A DNA stretch of 64,000 nt, taken from the NCBI GenBank assembly GCA_963920575.1, contig OY986963.1, forward strand, positions 4,812,896-4,876,895, in the 5' to 3' direction. Both the position numbers and the translations under genes were made by a program. The stretch's first letter is position 1. The number at the start of each line of letters is the position of its first letter. The notes under the pieces are model-generated. The model was not told the origin of the DNA, ran no database searches, and was given only the letters and a program-made list of their open reading frames with translations. This document shows, in pieces, positions 1-10,700 of the stretch. This DNA is from Narthecium ossifragum. Its lineage: Eukaryota; Streptophyta; Magnoliopsida; Dioscoreales; Nartheciaceae.

Positions 1-117
1 AGATGCAAATTGACTGAAGTAGCACAAACACAGAAACATACAGCAACATCAACATTGCAAGGTCAAAACCTGAGGATGATCGGTGTTGAAGTCAAGAGGG
101 TTCTGGAGGAGGAGGGA

Positions 118-420
118 ATCCGGAGGAGGGCTCGATGCCCTAGATCTCGGATGAGGAGGGATCCTTGAGGAGGACGTGTGTGATGGATGCCGGAGGAGGA
201 GGACGATGCCGGTAGATTAAGGAGGAGAAGGACGATGCTGGTAGATCCCGGATGAGGAGGGCTCGATGCCGGTAGATCCCGGATGAGGAGGAGAAGGACG
301 ATGCCGATAGATCCCGGAGGAGGAGGAGAAGGACGATGCTGGTAGATCCCGGAGGAGGAGGGCTCGATGCCGGTAGATCCCGGATGAGGAGCCGGATGAG
401 GAGGAGGAGGGATCGAGGGT
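118..420. repeat. GC-rich minisatellite
   Basis: Imperfect tandem units of roughly 30 bp built from GGTAGATCCCGGATGAGGAG and GGCTCGATGCC or GGACGATGCC blocks recur across this stretch, with variants ending GAGGAGAAGGAC. Open frames on the minus strand here read as Ser/Pro/Leu-rich repeats and are by-products of the repeat. I see no gene. Confidence 0.7.
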
Positions 421-511
421 GGAGGGGGGACGAGGCGCGGCGGTGGCGAGAGAGAGAGAGAGGCGAAGAAAGAGAGGCGAACAAGATGTCATAAAGGATC
501 GAATTTGATCC

Positions 512-538
512 TGACCGTCCGATGGGATCGGACGGTCA
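512..538. other. perfect 12-bp stem-loop
   Basis: TGACCGTCCGAT and ATCGGACGGTCA are perfect inverted arms separated by GGG. The flanks TTGATC and GAATCAA extend the pairing with a mismatch. It lies between the minisatellite and a TA microsatellite. It may be the end of a transposable element; no function is evident. Confidence 0.6.
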
Positions 539-595
539 AGAATCAAGTTCGTTGGATAAGCCCAACGAACCGGTTCTATTCAGATAATCTCTCTC

Positions 596-597
<2 letters not shown>

Positions 598-633
<36 letters not shown>
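598..633. repeat. (TA)n microsatellite
   Basis: About 17 TA dinucleotides directly precede the first Helitron-like copy. A similar TA run adjoins the 15.2 kb copy. Confidence 0.9.
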
Positions 634-636
<3 letters not shown>

Positions 637-831
637 TCCTTATATGACAGGATGGTTATAAGTTAAGCATCATGTTGTCCTACATGGCAAAAGAATATCC
701 TATGTGGAGCCTATGTGGCGCCTATGTGGCATGATAACCATAGGTTAAGGGGGTTCAGTGGGAGGGAGTTATTGGGTGGTTATTGGGGTGAGGTTGGTGG
801 TTACCTGCCATGTGGCAGGGGGCACAACCAG
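634..831 (+). mobile_element. Helitron-like non-autonomous element, copy 1
   Basis: The element opens with TCATCC and shares the motif GATGGTTATAAGTTAA and repeated CCTATGTGG blocks with copies near 15.2, 16.6 and 52.8 kb. Near the 3' end a hairpin (CCTGCCA, TG, TGGCAGG at 804-819) is followed after 12 nt by CCAG then T, close to the Helitron terminus of hairpin plus CTRR before a host T. There are no terminal inverted repeats and no coding capacity. The Helitron assignment is inference from termini shared by four copies. Confidence 0.55.
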
Positions 832-1009
832 TTATATATCTCAACACTTATCATAAAAACCCACTATCATTTTACCCTAGAAAAGTCAAGTTATGAGTTA
901 GTAACTTCAATTAACTATTGTCATATATATAACCTAATCAATATGTAATACTTATTACTGCGCTCATGAAAATCCCCTCTAGAAACTAATAGCAAATTGG
1001 TGGGGACAA

Positions 1010-1315
1010 TGCTCAAGCCCCGTCAGAGACGAAGCAATTTATAAATGCTTCTATTTGATCACATCTTGGTTGCGACGTAACAAACACAGATCAAATAACA
1101 AACTAATATTTTGCACTACATAGTTGAAAATAAAAATACACTCAAACATCAAATTACATAAACACACTTTTCAACCACAGTTGTTAATGTTACGTGCTAA
1201 ACACTTATTGAGTTATTGAGTTATTATCACACCACACCTCATCACAGTTTACAAACGCACCACATCTCACCACAACCATAAAAGTTACGACGTACGCACA
1301 AATGGAGCCTCAATA
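1010..1315. repeat. dispersed repeat shared with 49.6 kb
   Basis: The stretch from about 1065 to 1290 aligns by eye with about 49590-49800: CATCTTGG(T/C)TGCG, a long AT-rich middle, TTAATGTTAC(G/A)TG and the ATTATCA(C/T)ACC end are common to both. It carries no ORF and resembles a non-autonomous DNA transposon or MITE. I cannot place its termini exactly. Confidence 0.5.
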
Positions 1316-1579
1316 GCATTTGTACTAAACATTGGACAATCATTTGGTTTTTATCTCTTATTCTCTTACTGTGTCTACAAACAATTTTATGATTCAAATT
1401 TAAATTTATTCTGAATTTAGTTCATACATTTATATTTTTAATTGTGATGGGTTGTATAAACATAATATAAGAAATCAGAGATTTTTTTCCTATGCTATCA
1501 CAGTTCAATAAAAAAATGGATTGTTTTTTGTGTTTTAAGTCCAATGTTGATTTATTAATATTTATTTATTAATTTTAAA

Positions 1580-2100
1580 AAAAATCTTGTAAAGCGGCGA
1601 GATGGAGCGGGTTGAGGTGGGATGGAAAATGGTTGTGGTATTTTTAAAGAATAAAGATTTGTGGACATGACCACGTGGCATGTACGTTGCACATGTCATC
1701 TAATCTGTAGTGAGATACCGATTGGTTGATTTATTTCATCGTTATTGTTCTACCGATGGATTAGATCAATCAATCGGTACATCACTGTCGATTCGATCAT
1801 CGGTGCATTCAATCGGTATGTATATATCAATTGATTGATCTAGTTTATCGGTATTGTTCTATCGATGGATTAAATCATATCTCACTATCGATTGGAATAC
1901 ATGTGCAATGTACATGCTCTGGTCACGTACACAAATCATGACTCATTTTTAAATGGAATGTGGATGGGGCAAAAATTCTGCCCAATTGCCCTATAATGGG
2001 TCATGGGGTAAGTTTGGGTCAAGTTTTCTCCTAATAGGACGAGACTGGAGTTGAAAAACAAGTCCCAACCCGTCTCATTGCCATCCATAGGCAGTGGCCA
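1580..2100. repeat. older repeat split by a foldback element
   Basis: G-rich sequence at 1590-1640 (GAGCGGGTTGAGGTGGGATGG) and 1955-2100 (GGATGGGGCAAAAATTCTGCCC, ending ATTGCCATCCATAGG) looks like the two sides of one repetitive element, with the foldback element at about 1641-1953 inserted inside. This is inferred from composition and recurring plant repeat style; no termini were proven. Confidence 0.35.
1641..1953. mobile_element. foldback MITE-like element, copy A
   Basis: The two halves are imperfect inverted repeats of each other. TTTTTAAA, GATTTGTG, ATGACCACGTGG, CATGTAC(G/A)TTGCACATGT and the CCGAT/ATCGG-rich interior on the left reappear reverse-complemented on the right. The interior repeats ATCGGTA and GATTAGATCAATC. 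Related copies sit at about 14150-14474 and 37510-37822. There is no ORF. Confidence 0.65.
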
Positions 2101-2149
2101 CCATTGCGCTTAGGTGAGCGCTGGCTTAGCATCTCCCCCCAAGTGTGAG

Positions 2150-2830
2150 AGTGCACACATCATAATTTTTGCCAGATGTACGTGTTCACGCGCCCTGCCC
2201 AGTTCGAAAGCTCAAAAACTTTTACAATCTGATTTGGTCCGGCAATTGCAGTCCAATTCAAAGCCTTCTCAGTTTGAAAACAAAGTGATAACATACACAC
2301 ATATATATCAAGCTCGGCTCAATTATAAATAAGTCGAGCTTGATCACTCTTCTATCTCTCGAAATTAATTCAATCTGAGCTTGATCACTCTTCTATCTCT
2401 CGAAATTAATTCAATCTGAGCTTGATCATGGATTGGCTCGATCAAGCTTTTAAGCTTGATAACTCAGTTAACTTTATTTATATTTTTTTTTGTTTTTTTT
2501 ATGCCAAAAAATCATATTTTGGACGGAAGCTATGTATTTGATGGTGGAATCGATTGAACAAACCTACTTGAATTCAAATTTGACAAATAAAACTTAAATC
2601 ACGGTGGATTTCAAGTTTGATTTAAATGTAGCAACATGTTAAGACTTGTTTGTGTAGACTCGTTTAGGTCGACATACCAGGTATCAAACTGATCTTTAAG
2701 GCTCGAGTTCGGTTCAAAAATAATCAAGCCAAACTTGATCACGAATATGAGGCTCGAAATTAATTTCAAAACAAGCTAGATCAGGCTCGATCAAGTTCGG
2801 CTCGATTATGTATTACACCCCTATTTTCTA
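2150..2830. repeat. GAGCTTGATC-rich repeat with 41-bp tandem units
   Basis: A 41-bp unit starting GAGCTTGATCACTC occurs at 2336-2376 and 2377-2417 with a partial third copy to 2428. The wider stretch is dense in GGCTCGATCAAG, CTTGATC and GCTCGAG words and ends in GGCTCGATTATG followed by ATTACACCCCTA, a composition typical of plant non-autonomous DNA transposons. I see no gene in it. Confidence 0.5.
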
Positions 2831-3022
2831 TTTTATTCGATGACATATGTATTACATTCTCAAATATTATTTAGAAAACAAAGTGATCACAGGTGTCCAA
2901 AAAGTTCACTGTTTTGTTCTTCCGGTACTCTTTTTCTTGGAGATTAGAACGTCCCCATTTGGAGAGTAGAGAGACTGATCATCAGTTGGAACGCCATCAA
3001 TTATTCCTTTAATACATAAACC

Positions 3023-3661
3023 TCAATGAGATGGACTCTTCTTCTTCTTCTTCTTCTTCTTCTTAAACTTGATAGGGAAGGGCTCGCCATTCAAACCCAA
3101 CCACCTCTTGCCGCCCTCATCAAACACCCCCATATCCCCACACAAAACCTTGCAAAAGTTGCACACCATGGGGCAAAACACCAGCTTGTAGTCACCCCCA
3201 GCCCTCTCTATCTTGAACCAGTTGCTCAGCGTCTTCGGGCCCGGCTTCCCCTTGACTCCGCCGGTCACCACGTACCGCTCCCCCGTGGCCGCATCGACGC
3301 CGCCGAGCCGCCAGACCGTCGACTGCACGCAGATGGTCGCCGCGGCGAACGCCACATTGAGATCCGTCGACAGCTTCACCGCCTTGTCGGTGGCGTTGAC
3401 CGGCGAGAAGGTCACCGGGAGGCCGTGGGCGAGCTCAGAGGATTCTTGGACCACAGCGAGCGGGCATGGCGCGGCCCTGCTCGCGAGTGTCAGGCCGCCG
3501 CCTTGGCCGCATGCGACTGGCAGTATGTAGTATTCAGTTCCCGGCAAAAGCTTCTTGCCGTCGATGTCGCGGACGGAGTCTAGCTTGGCTGTACTCCCAG
3601 TTAGAAGTGAGAGGATAAGGGATGAGATTGAGAAGAGCAGGATTGCATGTTTCACAATCAT
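3023..3661 (-). CDS. Kunitz (STI)-type inhibitor, copy 1, with poly-Lys tail
   Basis: Intronless, 212 aa if translation starts at 3661 (MIVKHAIL), which puts a hydrophobic signal peptide at the very N-terminus. An in-frame ATG at 3721 would add 20 polar residues, which is less likely. The STI signature follows cleavage: VRDIDGKKLLPGTEYYILPV, then the CPL, ICVQS, NWFKIER, YKLVFCP and CGDMGVF blocks. Cysteines fit the two disulfides of the family plus an extra CNFC pair. Such secreted proteins inhibit serine or other proteases, but the target cannot be read from sequence and activity is unproven. The C-terminus ends in nine lysines from a CTT/AAG microsatellite, absent from the paralogue at 13.1 kb. 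The two genes share 325 bp that differ at only two sites. Confidence 0.85.
   Translation of the reverse strand: MIVKHAILLFSISSLILSLLTGSTAKLDSVRDIDGKKLLPGTEYYILPVACGQGGGLTLASRAAPCPLAVVQESSELAHGLPVTFSPVNATDKAVKLSTDLNVAFAAATICVQSTVWRLGGVDAATGERYVVTGGVKGKPGPKTLSNWFKIERAGGDYKLVFCPMVCNFCKVLCGDMGVFDEGGKRWLGLNGEPFPIKFKKKKKKKKKSPSH
3038..3064. repeat. (CTT)9 microsatellite inside the Kunitz coding end
   Basis: Nine CTT units on the plus strand are read as nine AAG lysine codons in the minus-strand Kunitz gene. The paralogue has only two lysines here, so the array expanded after duplication or contracted in the other copy. Confidence 0.9.
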
Positions 3662-4702
3662 GGCTGCAGAAGAGCTCAATTGGTTTGCTTGAATACTTTG
3701 ATATATATGGTGGAGATCCATCTATATAGATATATATATATAATATATGTATGTACAAACTTGAAACTCCGGTTTGAGTTCATATGAAGTTAGTGAGCTG
3801 GTGAAGTATTAATTACTACCAAAAGCAGGAAAAATGGATCAGAAAGAACATGCTATCACGCGATTCAAGTCATGGCTAGAAATGGAAAGTCTTCTTGACG
3901 AAGTCTTGGATTTGAATTCAGTGATAAGATATTTGTCCAATCTCAAGCTCTGCTTTGATATTGTTCAAGCACTCCTCTCCATGTGTACTGTGAGCAAGTT
4001 TAATAAAGGAAATCTTAGCTGGCAATACGACTGAAATGAATGAGAAGGTGTTATTCAACTATAAATTCGGCTTCTTCAATCTCAAGGCAGTGAATGTATA
4101 TAGTATGGTGGAGCTTAGAATCCCCTGATTTGGGGTAGAATCCCCTGATTTGGGGTAAAATCTCAGCAAATGCTTTGCCAACCAGTAGAGTTGACTTGAG
4201 CAGTAAAATGCCTGTAAATATATCACGTCTAATAATCTACTCATTCCTGACTCTCAACCTCTGCTCTGAAACCGTGTGAACCATACCAATTAGCACAAAA
4301 GCTTAAGCTGATAGAAATATGTGAGTTCTTTACATTTATAATTTGACAAAAGTGTTACTGAATACCTTTAATCGAGTGGAGTTCATGATGACCACCTACT
4401 AGCCCACAGAAAGTTGCAGCAAAGTGCCAGAGGACAATTGAAATTTTCCAAGCAGTCATAGCTGTCTTAAGCTCTAATACCTTACCGGCCAAAAGGAAAC
4501 AAATTTTCTTCATATCTAGCATATAGATAATCAGATTTGAGACATAGGTTCACCAATGACTCATTTATATTTCGTCAAATATGGCAGAATATGGAAACAA
4601 TCATGAACAAAGAAAGAGATACATTTACAATGACATCAGAAATTTGCTGCTTTTTTTCACTTTTTCTCTCGATCTATGTAAACACTATGACCAAGATATC
4701 AT
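3662..4702. other. spacer between Kunitz 1 and GEM-like 3' end
   Basis: This holds the upstream region of Kunitz 1 (on the minus strand) and the 3' flank of the GEM-like gene. A 20-bp unit containing CCCCTGATTTGGGG is tandemly repeated at about 4118-4157. A 66-codon open frame at 3834-4034 has no recognisable family. No other gene was seen. Confidence 0.6.
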
Positions 4703-7700
4703 TTAGCTTCTCATTTGTAATTCTGACATTGCCTGCTGCAAGCATTTGATTGATTTCTGATAATTAATCAGACCCATGAACCAGAACTCAAATTCATCAA
4801 TGGTGGTAATCTGAATATATTTTTGTCTTCGCTTGCTCAAGTTCTCGCTCGAGTTTGCCATCTTTACTCTTCTCAGTGGAATTACAACCTGCATGAGGTG
4901 CCATACTAAGTTAAATGATGACCATTCTTCTACTTCAATTCAGGGTTATACATAAACTATACAAGATTGCATGAACAGGACAAGGTTTTAAGAATGAAAT
5001 AGACCTTATAGGGAAATTTGGTCAATCCACCTTCAGAAGAAGGGAGTGTGAGATATCTATCACTCAGGAAAGCAATCTTTTGAGTGGACATGAAAAGCAT
5101 TCCTGCAATTGGACCTGCTGTTGTTGATAAATAACACTGGGAGGCCTTGAGCAGTTTCTCTCCTTTCTCAACTGAGAAAACTCGTTCAAAAACTCTCTGA
5201 ACCCCACCTGCTTGAATAATCCTGGTTCCTAGGCTTAGCTTTCCCTTCATTGTTTCAGAGATCTTGGATCCCAAACTCACTGCATTTCCAAAGATAAAGA
5301 ACACACAATATAAGCCACCATGTTTAGCAGATAACAACATTTATTACTAGATATCAATTGTTTCCTACTTCTGTTTCTACTTTCTAGGAAAGAGAGCTAT
5401 CCTCTTTTATTGCTCTTTATTAGAGACATTAGCATAACAATTTGATAGACTCACCATGTTCTCGGATGCCTTGCGCAACATTGTTTGCTTTTTCGCTGAA
5501 CTTGTTCATCCAACCAATAACCGAAAATTCTACTTTGTCTGCATTAATTTAAACGAAACATCAACATGAAGATTTGCCCAGATGGAAGCTTATGAACCAT
5601 CTGAGAAATGAAGAAGGCGAAGGAAAAGAGCTTGCTGTCCATCTACAGGCGGCAGCTCTTGGCGAAAAGGGTGGCAAGGAAGGAACTGAAGAAGGAGAGG
5701 AAGGAAAGGAAGTCTGCTTCACAGCAGAGTAGTGCGGATTCGGTAGAGGATGGAAGTGCAGAGATGGCAAATGGGACTGGGGCGTTGCCCGTACCTCAGG
5801 TCCCAGACTTGCACATTGGAAGTTCGGATGTCCCTGCCAAAGAGAATATATGCATCTCCAACTGCCGGACGGCGACGGTGGATAAAACAGGGGAACCTAC
5901 CACCATGATTGGGGGCATTGTTGCAGGAGGTAGCCAGCGGTCTTGGCCGAATGTGCTTAGTGGTGTACCAGTGAGGCAATCGGACGGGTTGGAAGGGGAA
6001 GGAGGCCAGAGTATGCTGGGCATAGATCGTGTGGTTTTTGGGCCGGAGGAGTCAGAAAGACTCAACAGTGCGTGGAGGAACACCCTTCTAGGGAAGTTCA
6101 CCGGGAAGAAGGTCCCTATCTCACTCCTGCGGGAGAGACTGGCAAGAATGTGGAAGACTACTGGCACATATCAGGTTGCTGAAACCCAGGGTATCTTCGT
6201 CTTCAAGTTCAGCAACGCAGAGGATAGGGATCTAGTCCAAGCTGGTGGACCTTGGTCAGTTGAGGGAAGATTGCTTTCATTGATCAGGTGGGAGAGTAAT
6301 CTCCGACCCTCTCGGGCTTGTTTCAACAGGATTCTTGTGAGATTGAAGTTCAAGGACCTACTCTGGAGATGCATGAGGAAGGGGCTTTAAGGAAGATGGC
6401 GGCCACGGCGGGGACACCATTAAAGGTGGAACTTCCCACGACTCTGGCGGCGCGATGCGAGTACACGAGGGTGTGTGTGGAAGTCAGGGCAGAGGAACCC
6501 CTTAAGGAAGGAGTGGAGGTTTGGAAGGATGGGCAGACATTCTTCCAGGAGTTCATTTATGAGGGGGTGGTGATGTGCAATAAGTGCAGGAGAGTAGACC
6601 ATAGAGGTTCCGGCTGTGGACTTTATGGAGAGCAGGGTGAGACAGTGAAGGAGGCGAGGAGGGATGAGCATAGAGCTGACCTTGGCGTAGTCCGGCGACC
6701 CGGAACGGTGGCGGAAACTCAGAGGGTTGGAGGTGGTGGTGCCCGGCAGCTGCTCCCAAGGGACCGTAACCTTCCTTACCACTCTCCGGCGCCGGCGAAG
6801 GAGGACGATGGATGGATCCAGGTGGGACGGGGAAGGCGCAGGTCCCGAGGCAAGCAGGTATGGCGCGAGGTCCGAGGGAGGTCTGTCAGCGTCAAGCACG
6901 GCCGGAGAGACAGCCGGGCGAATGCGGTCAATCCACCTGGTCGGCGTGGTCTGGCAAACAATAGACGAGCATTGATGTCAAGGGAGGTGCAGGGTGCCAT
7001 TTCGGGGATGGGATCTCAGGGAGGTGACGAGGAGGACAGAGAGGAGAAGCTAGGTTTGGAAAAGGAGAAGGCTCGAGGGAAGGGGCATTTATTGGGCTTT
7101 GGTGGTGCTGGTGATGAGCTGGCGCCCACTATGGATGAAGGGTCATATAGTTCCCTCTCAGTGCCACCTGGCTTTGAGGGGGGAATAGACCATTTCGTCA
7201 AGGAGAGCCTGGGATTGGGGTGGTTCGACCGCTTTTATCAGGTCCACCTGACCATCAGGTGTCCCAGGATCTGGCTGCACCACCCATACAGGTGCAAGCT
7301 ATGGGGGCTTGGGCGGACCAGGTAGCGGAGGTGCGTCCCGACCCTGCAGTAGGCACAGGACGTGTGCTGCATGGCAGTAGCGTGGGGCAAACGGGGAACG
7401 CCATGCATGAAGGCTCAGGTGATTCTTCTCTTAGGCACAGCTCCTCCTTGGTGCTCCTGAGAAGGGCGGTGGAGGGCGATCCCGCGGGAGGGATAAAGGG
7501 AGGCCCATCTTCCCATGAAGCAGAGCCATCCCGAAGTGTAGATGTTAGTGGCGTCAATGGAGGTCTCAGAGCAGGGCCACCCACAAGTTATCCATGTTGA
7601 AGACCATTGCCTGGAATTGCAGGGGGGTGGGGGTGGAGAGGGTCATTGACATCTGTGGGGGGTGATTAGAGAGCTTGCGCCGGATCTAGTCTTCATTATT

Positions 7701-10700
7701 GACGTTTGTGTTGTTGAGGGGGGCTTGTTGACTATTAGCCAGCGGTTGGGCTGGCGTTGGGGAACCTCTCTCATCCCTGCTCAGGGGCGCAGGGGCGGAA
7801 TCTTGGCGGTTTGGAGGAGGAATTTGGGGCATGTGGACTTTGTTTATGGCATCTCCCAGGCTATCCACGGGTTTGTTACGATTTACAATGGTCCGCAGGT
7901 CATATTCTCTGGGGTCTATGGTGCGCGGTCTGTTCGCGGACGAAGGGCTCTTTGGGAGATCCTGGGTAGGGTGAATGGAATTGGGCTACCTCATGTGCTC
8001 ATGGGGGACTTTAATGCGATTGTGGCGCCTTATGAGAAGCGGGGAGGGCGACCTTTTGTTATGTCCTCTTCGTCGAGGGAATTCTTGGAATTCATTACGG
8101 CCAACGCTCTGGTGGACGTGGGGTTCGTGGGTAGCACATTCACTTGGTGTAATGGACTGCCTGGCTGTCGTCGTATCTCGGAGAGACTGGATCGTATCCT
8201 CTGCAGTAGCTCAGCGGGGGAAGCTCTTGGTAGGATGGAGGTGAGACATCTCAGTAGACAGGGTTCTGATCACTGCCCACTAGTCTTGGTTATGGGAGCG
8301 GAACGGCAGCCAGGGGGGGCTGGCCTGTTTCGTCTACAACAACATTGGCTTGATGATGATCGATTCAAGGCTCTAGTGAGGAGGACCTGGGCGAGGGACC
8401 TACAGGGATCTCTGCAGTATAACTGGGCGACCAGAATTAAACTGATTAAGATAGCAGTTAAAGAGTGGAACACGAGGGAGCATTGTGATCCATTCCGGCG
8501 TGGGACTCGTCTGGAGGAGGCAATTCTAAGGATGTACATGAAGGAGGAACACCAAGGGCTTACGTTGGTGGAGGAAGGGGAACTTCGGTCCCTGGAAAAG
8601 CAACATGCTGCTGTCATTACATTACAGGAAAGGGCTGTGGCGCAGCGTCTGCGGAAAGAGTGGGTTGTCGCGGGTGATAGGAACTCAGCTTTCTTTCATA
8701 AGCTTGTTGCTTCAAGAATTCATCGATCGAGGGTGAAGGAGCTTGTAGTGGAGGATGGTGCTACGGTGTCTTCTAATGAGGAGATGGGGATGGAGTTCGC
8801 ACGCTACTTTTCTGAGCTCTGGACAGATAATGGGAGCCATGGAGAGGGCAATCTACCCGCGCTGCCGCAGGTGTCGCGAGAGCACAAGGAGTCGCTATGC
8901 CAGCCTGTTTCTGAGGAGGAGGTCAAGGAAGCTGTCCTCATGCTTGGGAAGATTAAATGTCCAGGGCCAGACGGAGTGTCGACTGAGTTCTACATGAGGA
9001 ATTGGTCTGTAGTTGGAGTGGAGGTTACTGCTGCAGTTTTGGCATTCTTTAGAACTTGCTCCCTTCCATCCGGATGGTGTGAAACTTTGGTGTCTTTTGT
9101 CCCGAAGTGTGAACCCCAGGGTGATTAAAGATTTCCGGCCGATTAGCTTATGCAATGTGAGTTATAAGATTGTCTCTACAATTCTTATGCGAAGATTGAG
9201 CGAGGTGCTGGGAGATGTAGTAGGGAAGGAACAATCGGCGTTCATAGCGGGGAGGTCTATACATGATAACATTTGTGCAGCCCAAGAACTGCTACACTCC
9301 ATGGAGGTTGCACCATTGTCGAGAGCGGCCATGGTTGTCAAAGTAGATCTCAGCTCGGCCTATGACAGGGTGCGGTGGGCAGCATTGAAGGAGGTTATGT
9401 GCTGCATGGGTTTCCCTATGCCGTGGGTGTCATGGGTCATGGCGTGCGTGACCTCACCAAGCTTCGCCTTTATAGTGAATGGGAGGATCTCAGGCAGAGC
9501 AAGACCACATCGCGGGTTGCGGCAGGGTGATCCACTCTCACCTTATTTATTTTTGTTGATGCAGGAGGTTCTTGCCAGACTTGTTTCAAGGCCGGGGGTG
9601 GGCATACGGGGTATGCAACTGAGACGAGGTGGTGGGAGATTCTCACACCTACTCTACGCGGACGACTGCCTATTTGCTTCGGACGCAACAGATCCTATGG
9701 AGGCTCAGAAACTCAAGCTGTTGTTGGCTAGATTCAAGACTATCTCTGGGCTTAGCATCAATCCAGCAAAATCTAGCGTGAGGATCTCACCAGTGGTCCC
9801 TCTTGAGAGGCGCCAGATCATATGTAGAATCCTTGGCATTGGTGAGGCAGCAGGCGTATGGAAATATCTGGGTACTCCGATCAGTGGCATGAGACTTAGA
9901 GCACCGGACTTTGGGGAGCTTATTGACAAGTTAGTTCTGAAGATTTCCTCGTGGAAGGCTGCGATGTTATCAGAGGCAGGGAGGGTCACTCTGGTGAGAT
10001 CGGTCCTTCAGGCAATTCCAGTGCATGTCATGATGTCTTCGTTTGTGCCGGTCTCTGTGTTGCGCAAGATGGAGACTTTATGCCGAGCATTCCTTTGGAG
10101 GGAAGCGGGATCTATGTCTCGAGTGCAGTGGGAGGAGGTTTGCAGGCCAACTGAACTAGGAGGGTTAGGCATCCGTAACCTGGTCTGGTGGCAAAGGGCT
10201 CTACATATGAGAAGGGCATCGAGATTCTTGGAGGGGCAAAGCTCAGCTTGGGAGACAATTACTAGAGATAAGTATGAATGGAGGGGTCTCATCCCTTCAC
10301 GCCCTCGATCCAGACCTGCATCTATTTTCTGGAAGTCCATCTGTCGTGCAACCGAAGAGCTTAGAACAGGCTTAAGATTTACCCCGGCTCCTGGTAGCAC
10401 CATTGATCCGCTGAGAGAATGGTGGGTGGGGGAGGGACCTCTGTCGCTATGCCCAGCCATGGTTAGAGTTGGCGGTGCTCTGGAGGTTTCTAGCTTGGGG
10501 GGTATGATGGCTAATGGATGCTGGTGTAGGAATCTAGTGTATCAAGAATTCCATGAAGGGTTAGCACGGGAGGTCTTGGAGATACGTATTGATCCGGGGC
10601 TAAGCCGAGACCAAGCGAGGTGGGTGTTTAATAGAACAAGGAAGCCGGATGCTGCATCCCTCTATCTATGGCTTGTGACGAAGGAATGCGGGGACTCTGC

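Noticed and set aside
140..546. Two long minus-strand frames rich in Ser, Pro, Leu and Arg
   Set aside because: They translate the minisatellite; protein repeats follow the DNA repeat and no family features are seen.
3026..3583. 185-codon plus-strand frame over the Kunitz gene, with a similar one at 13055-13624
   Set aside because: Antisense shadows of GC-rich Kunitz coding sequence; the minus-strand frames carry the STI signature and signal peptides.
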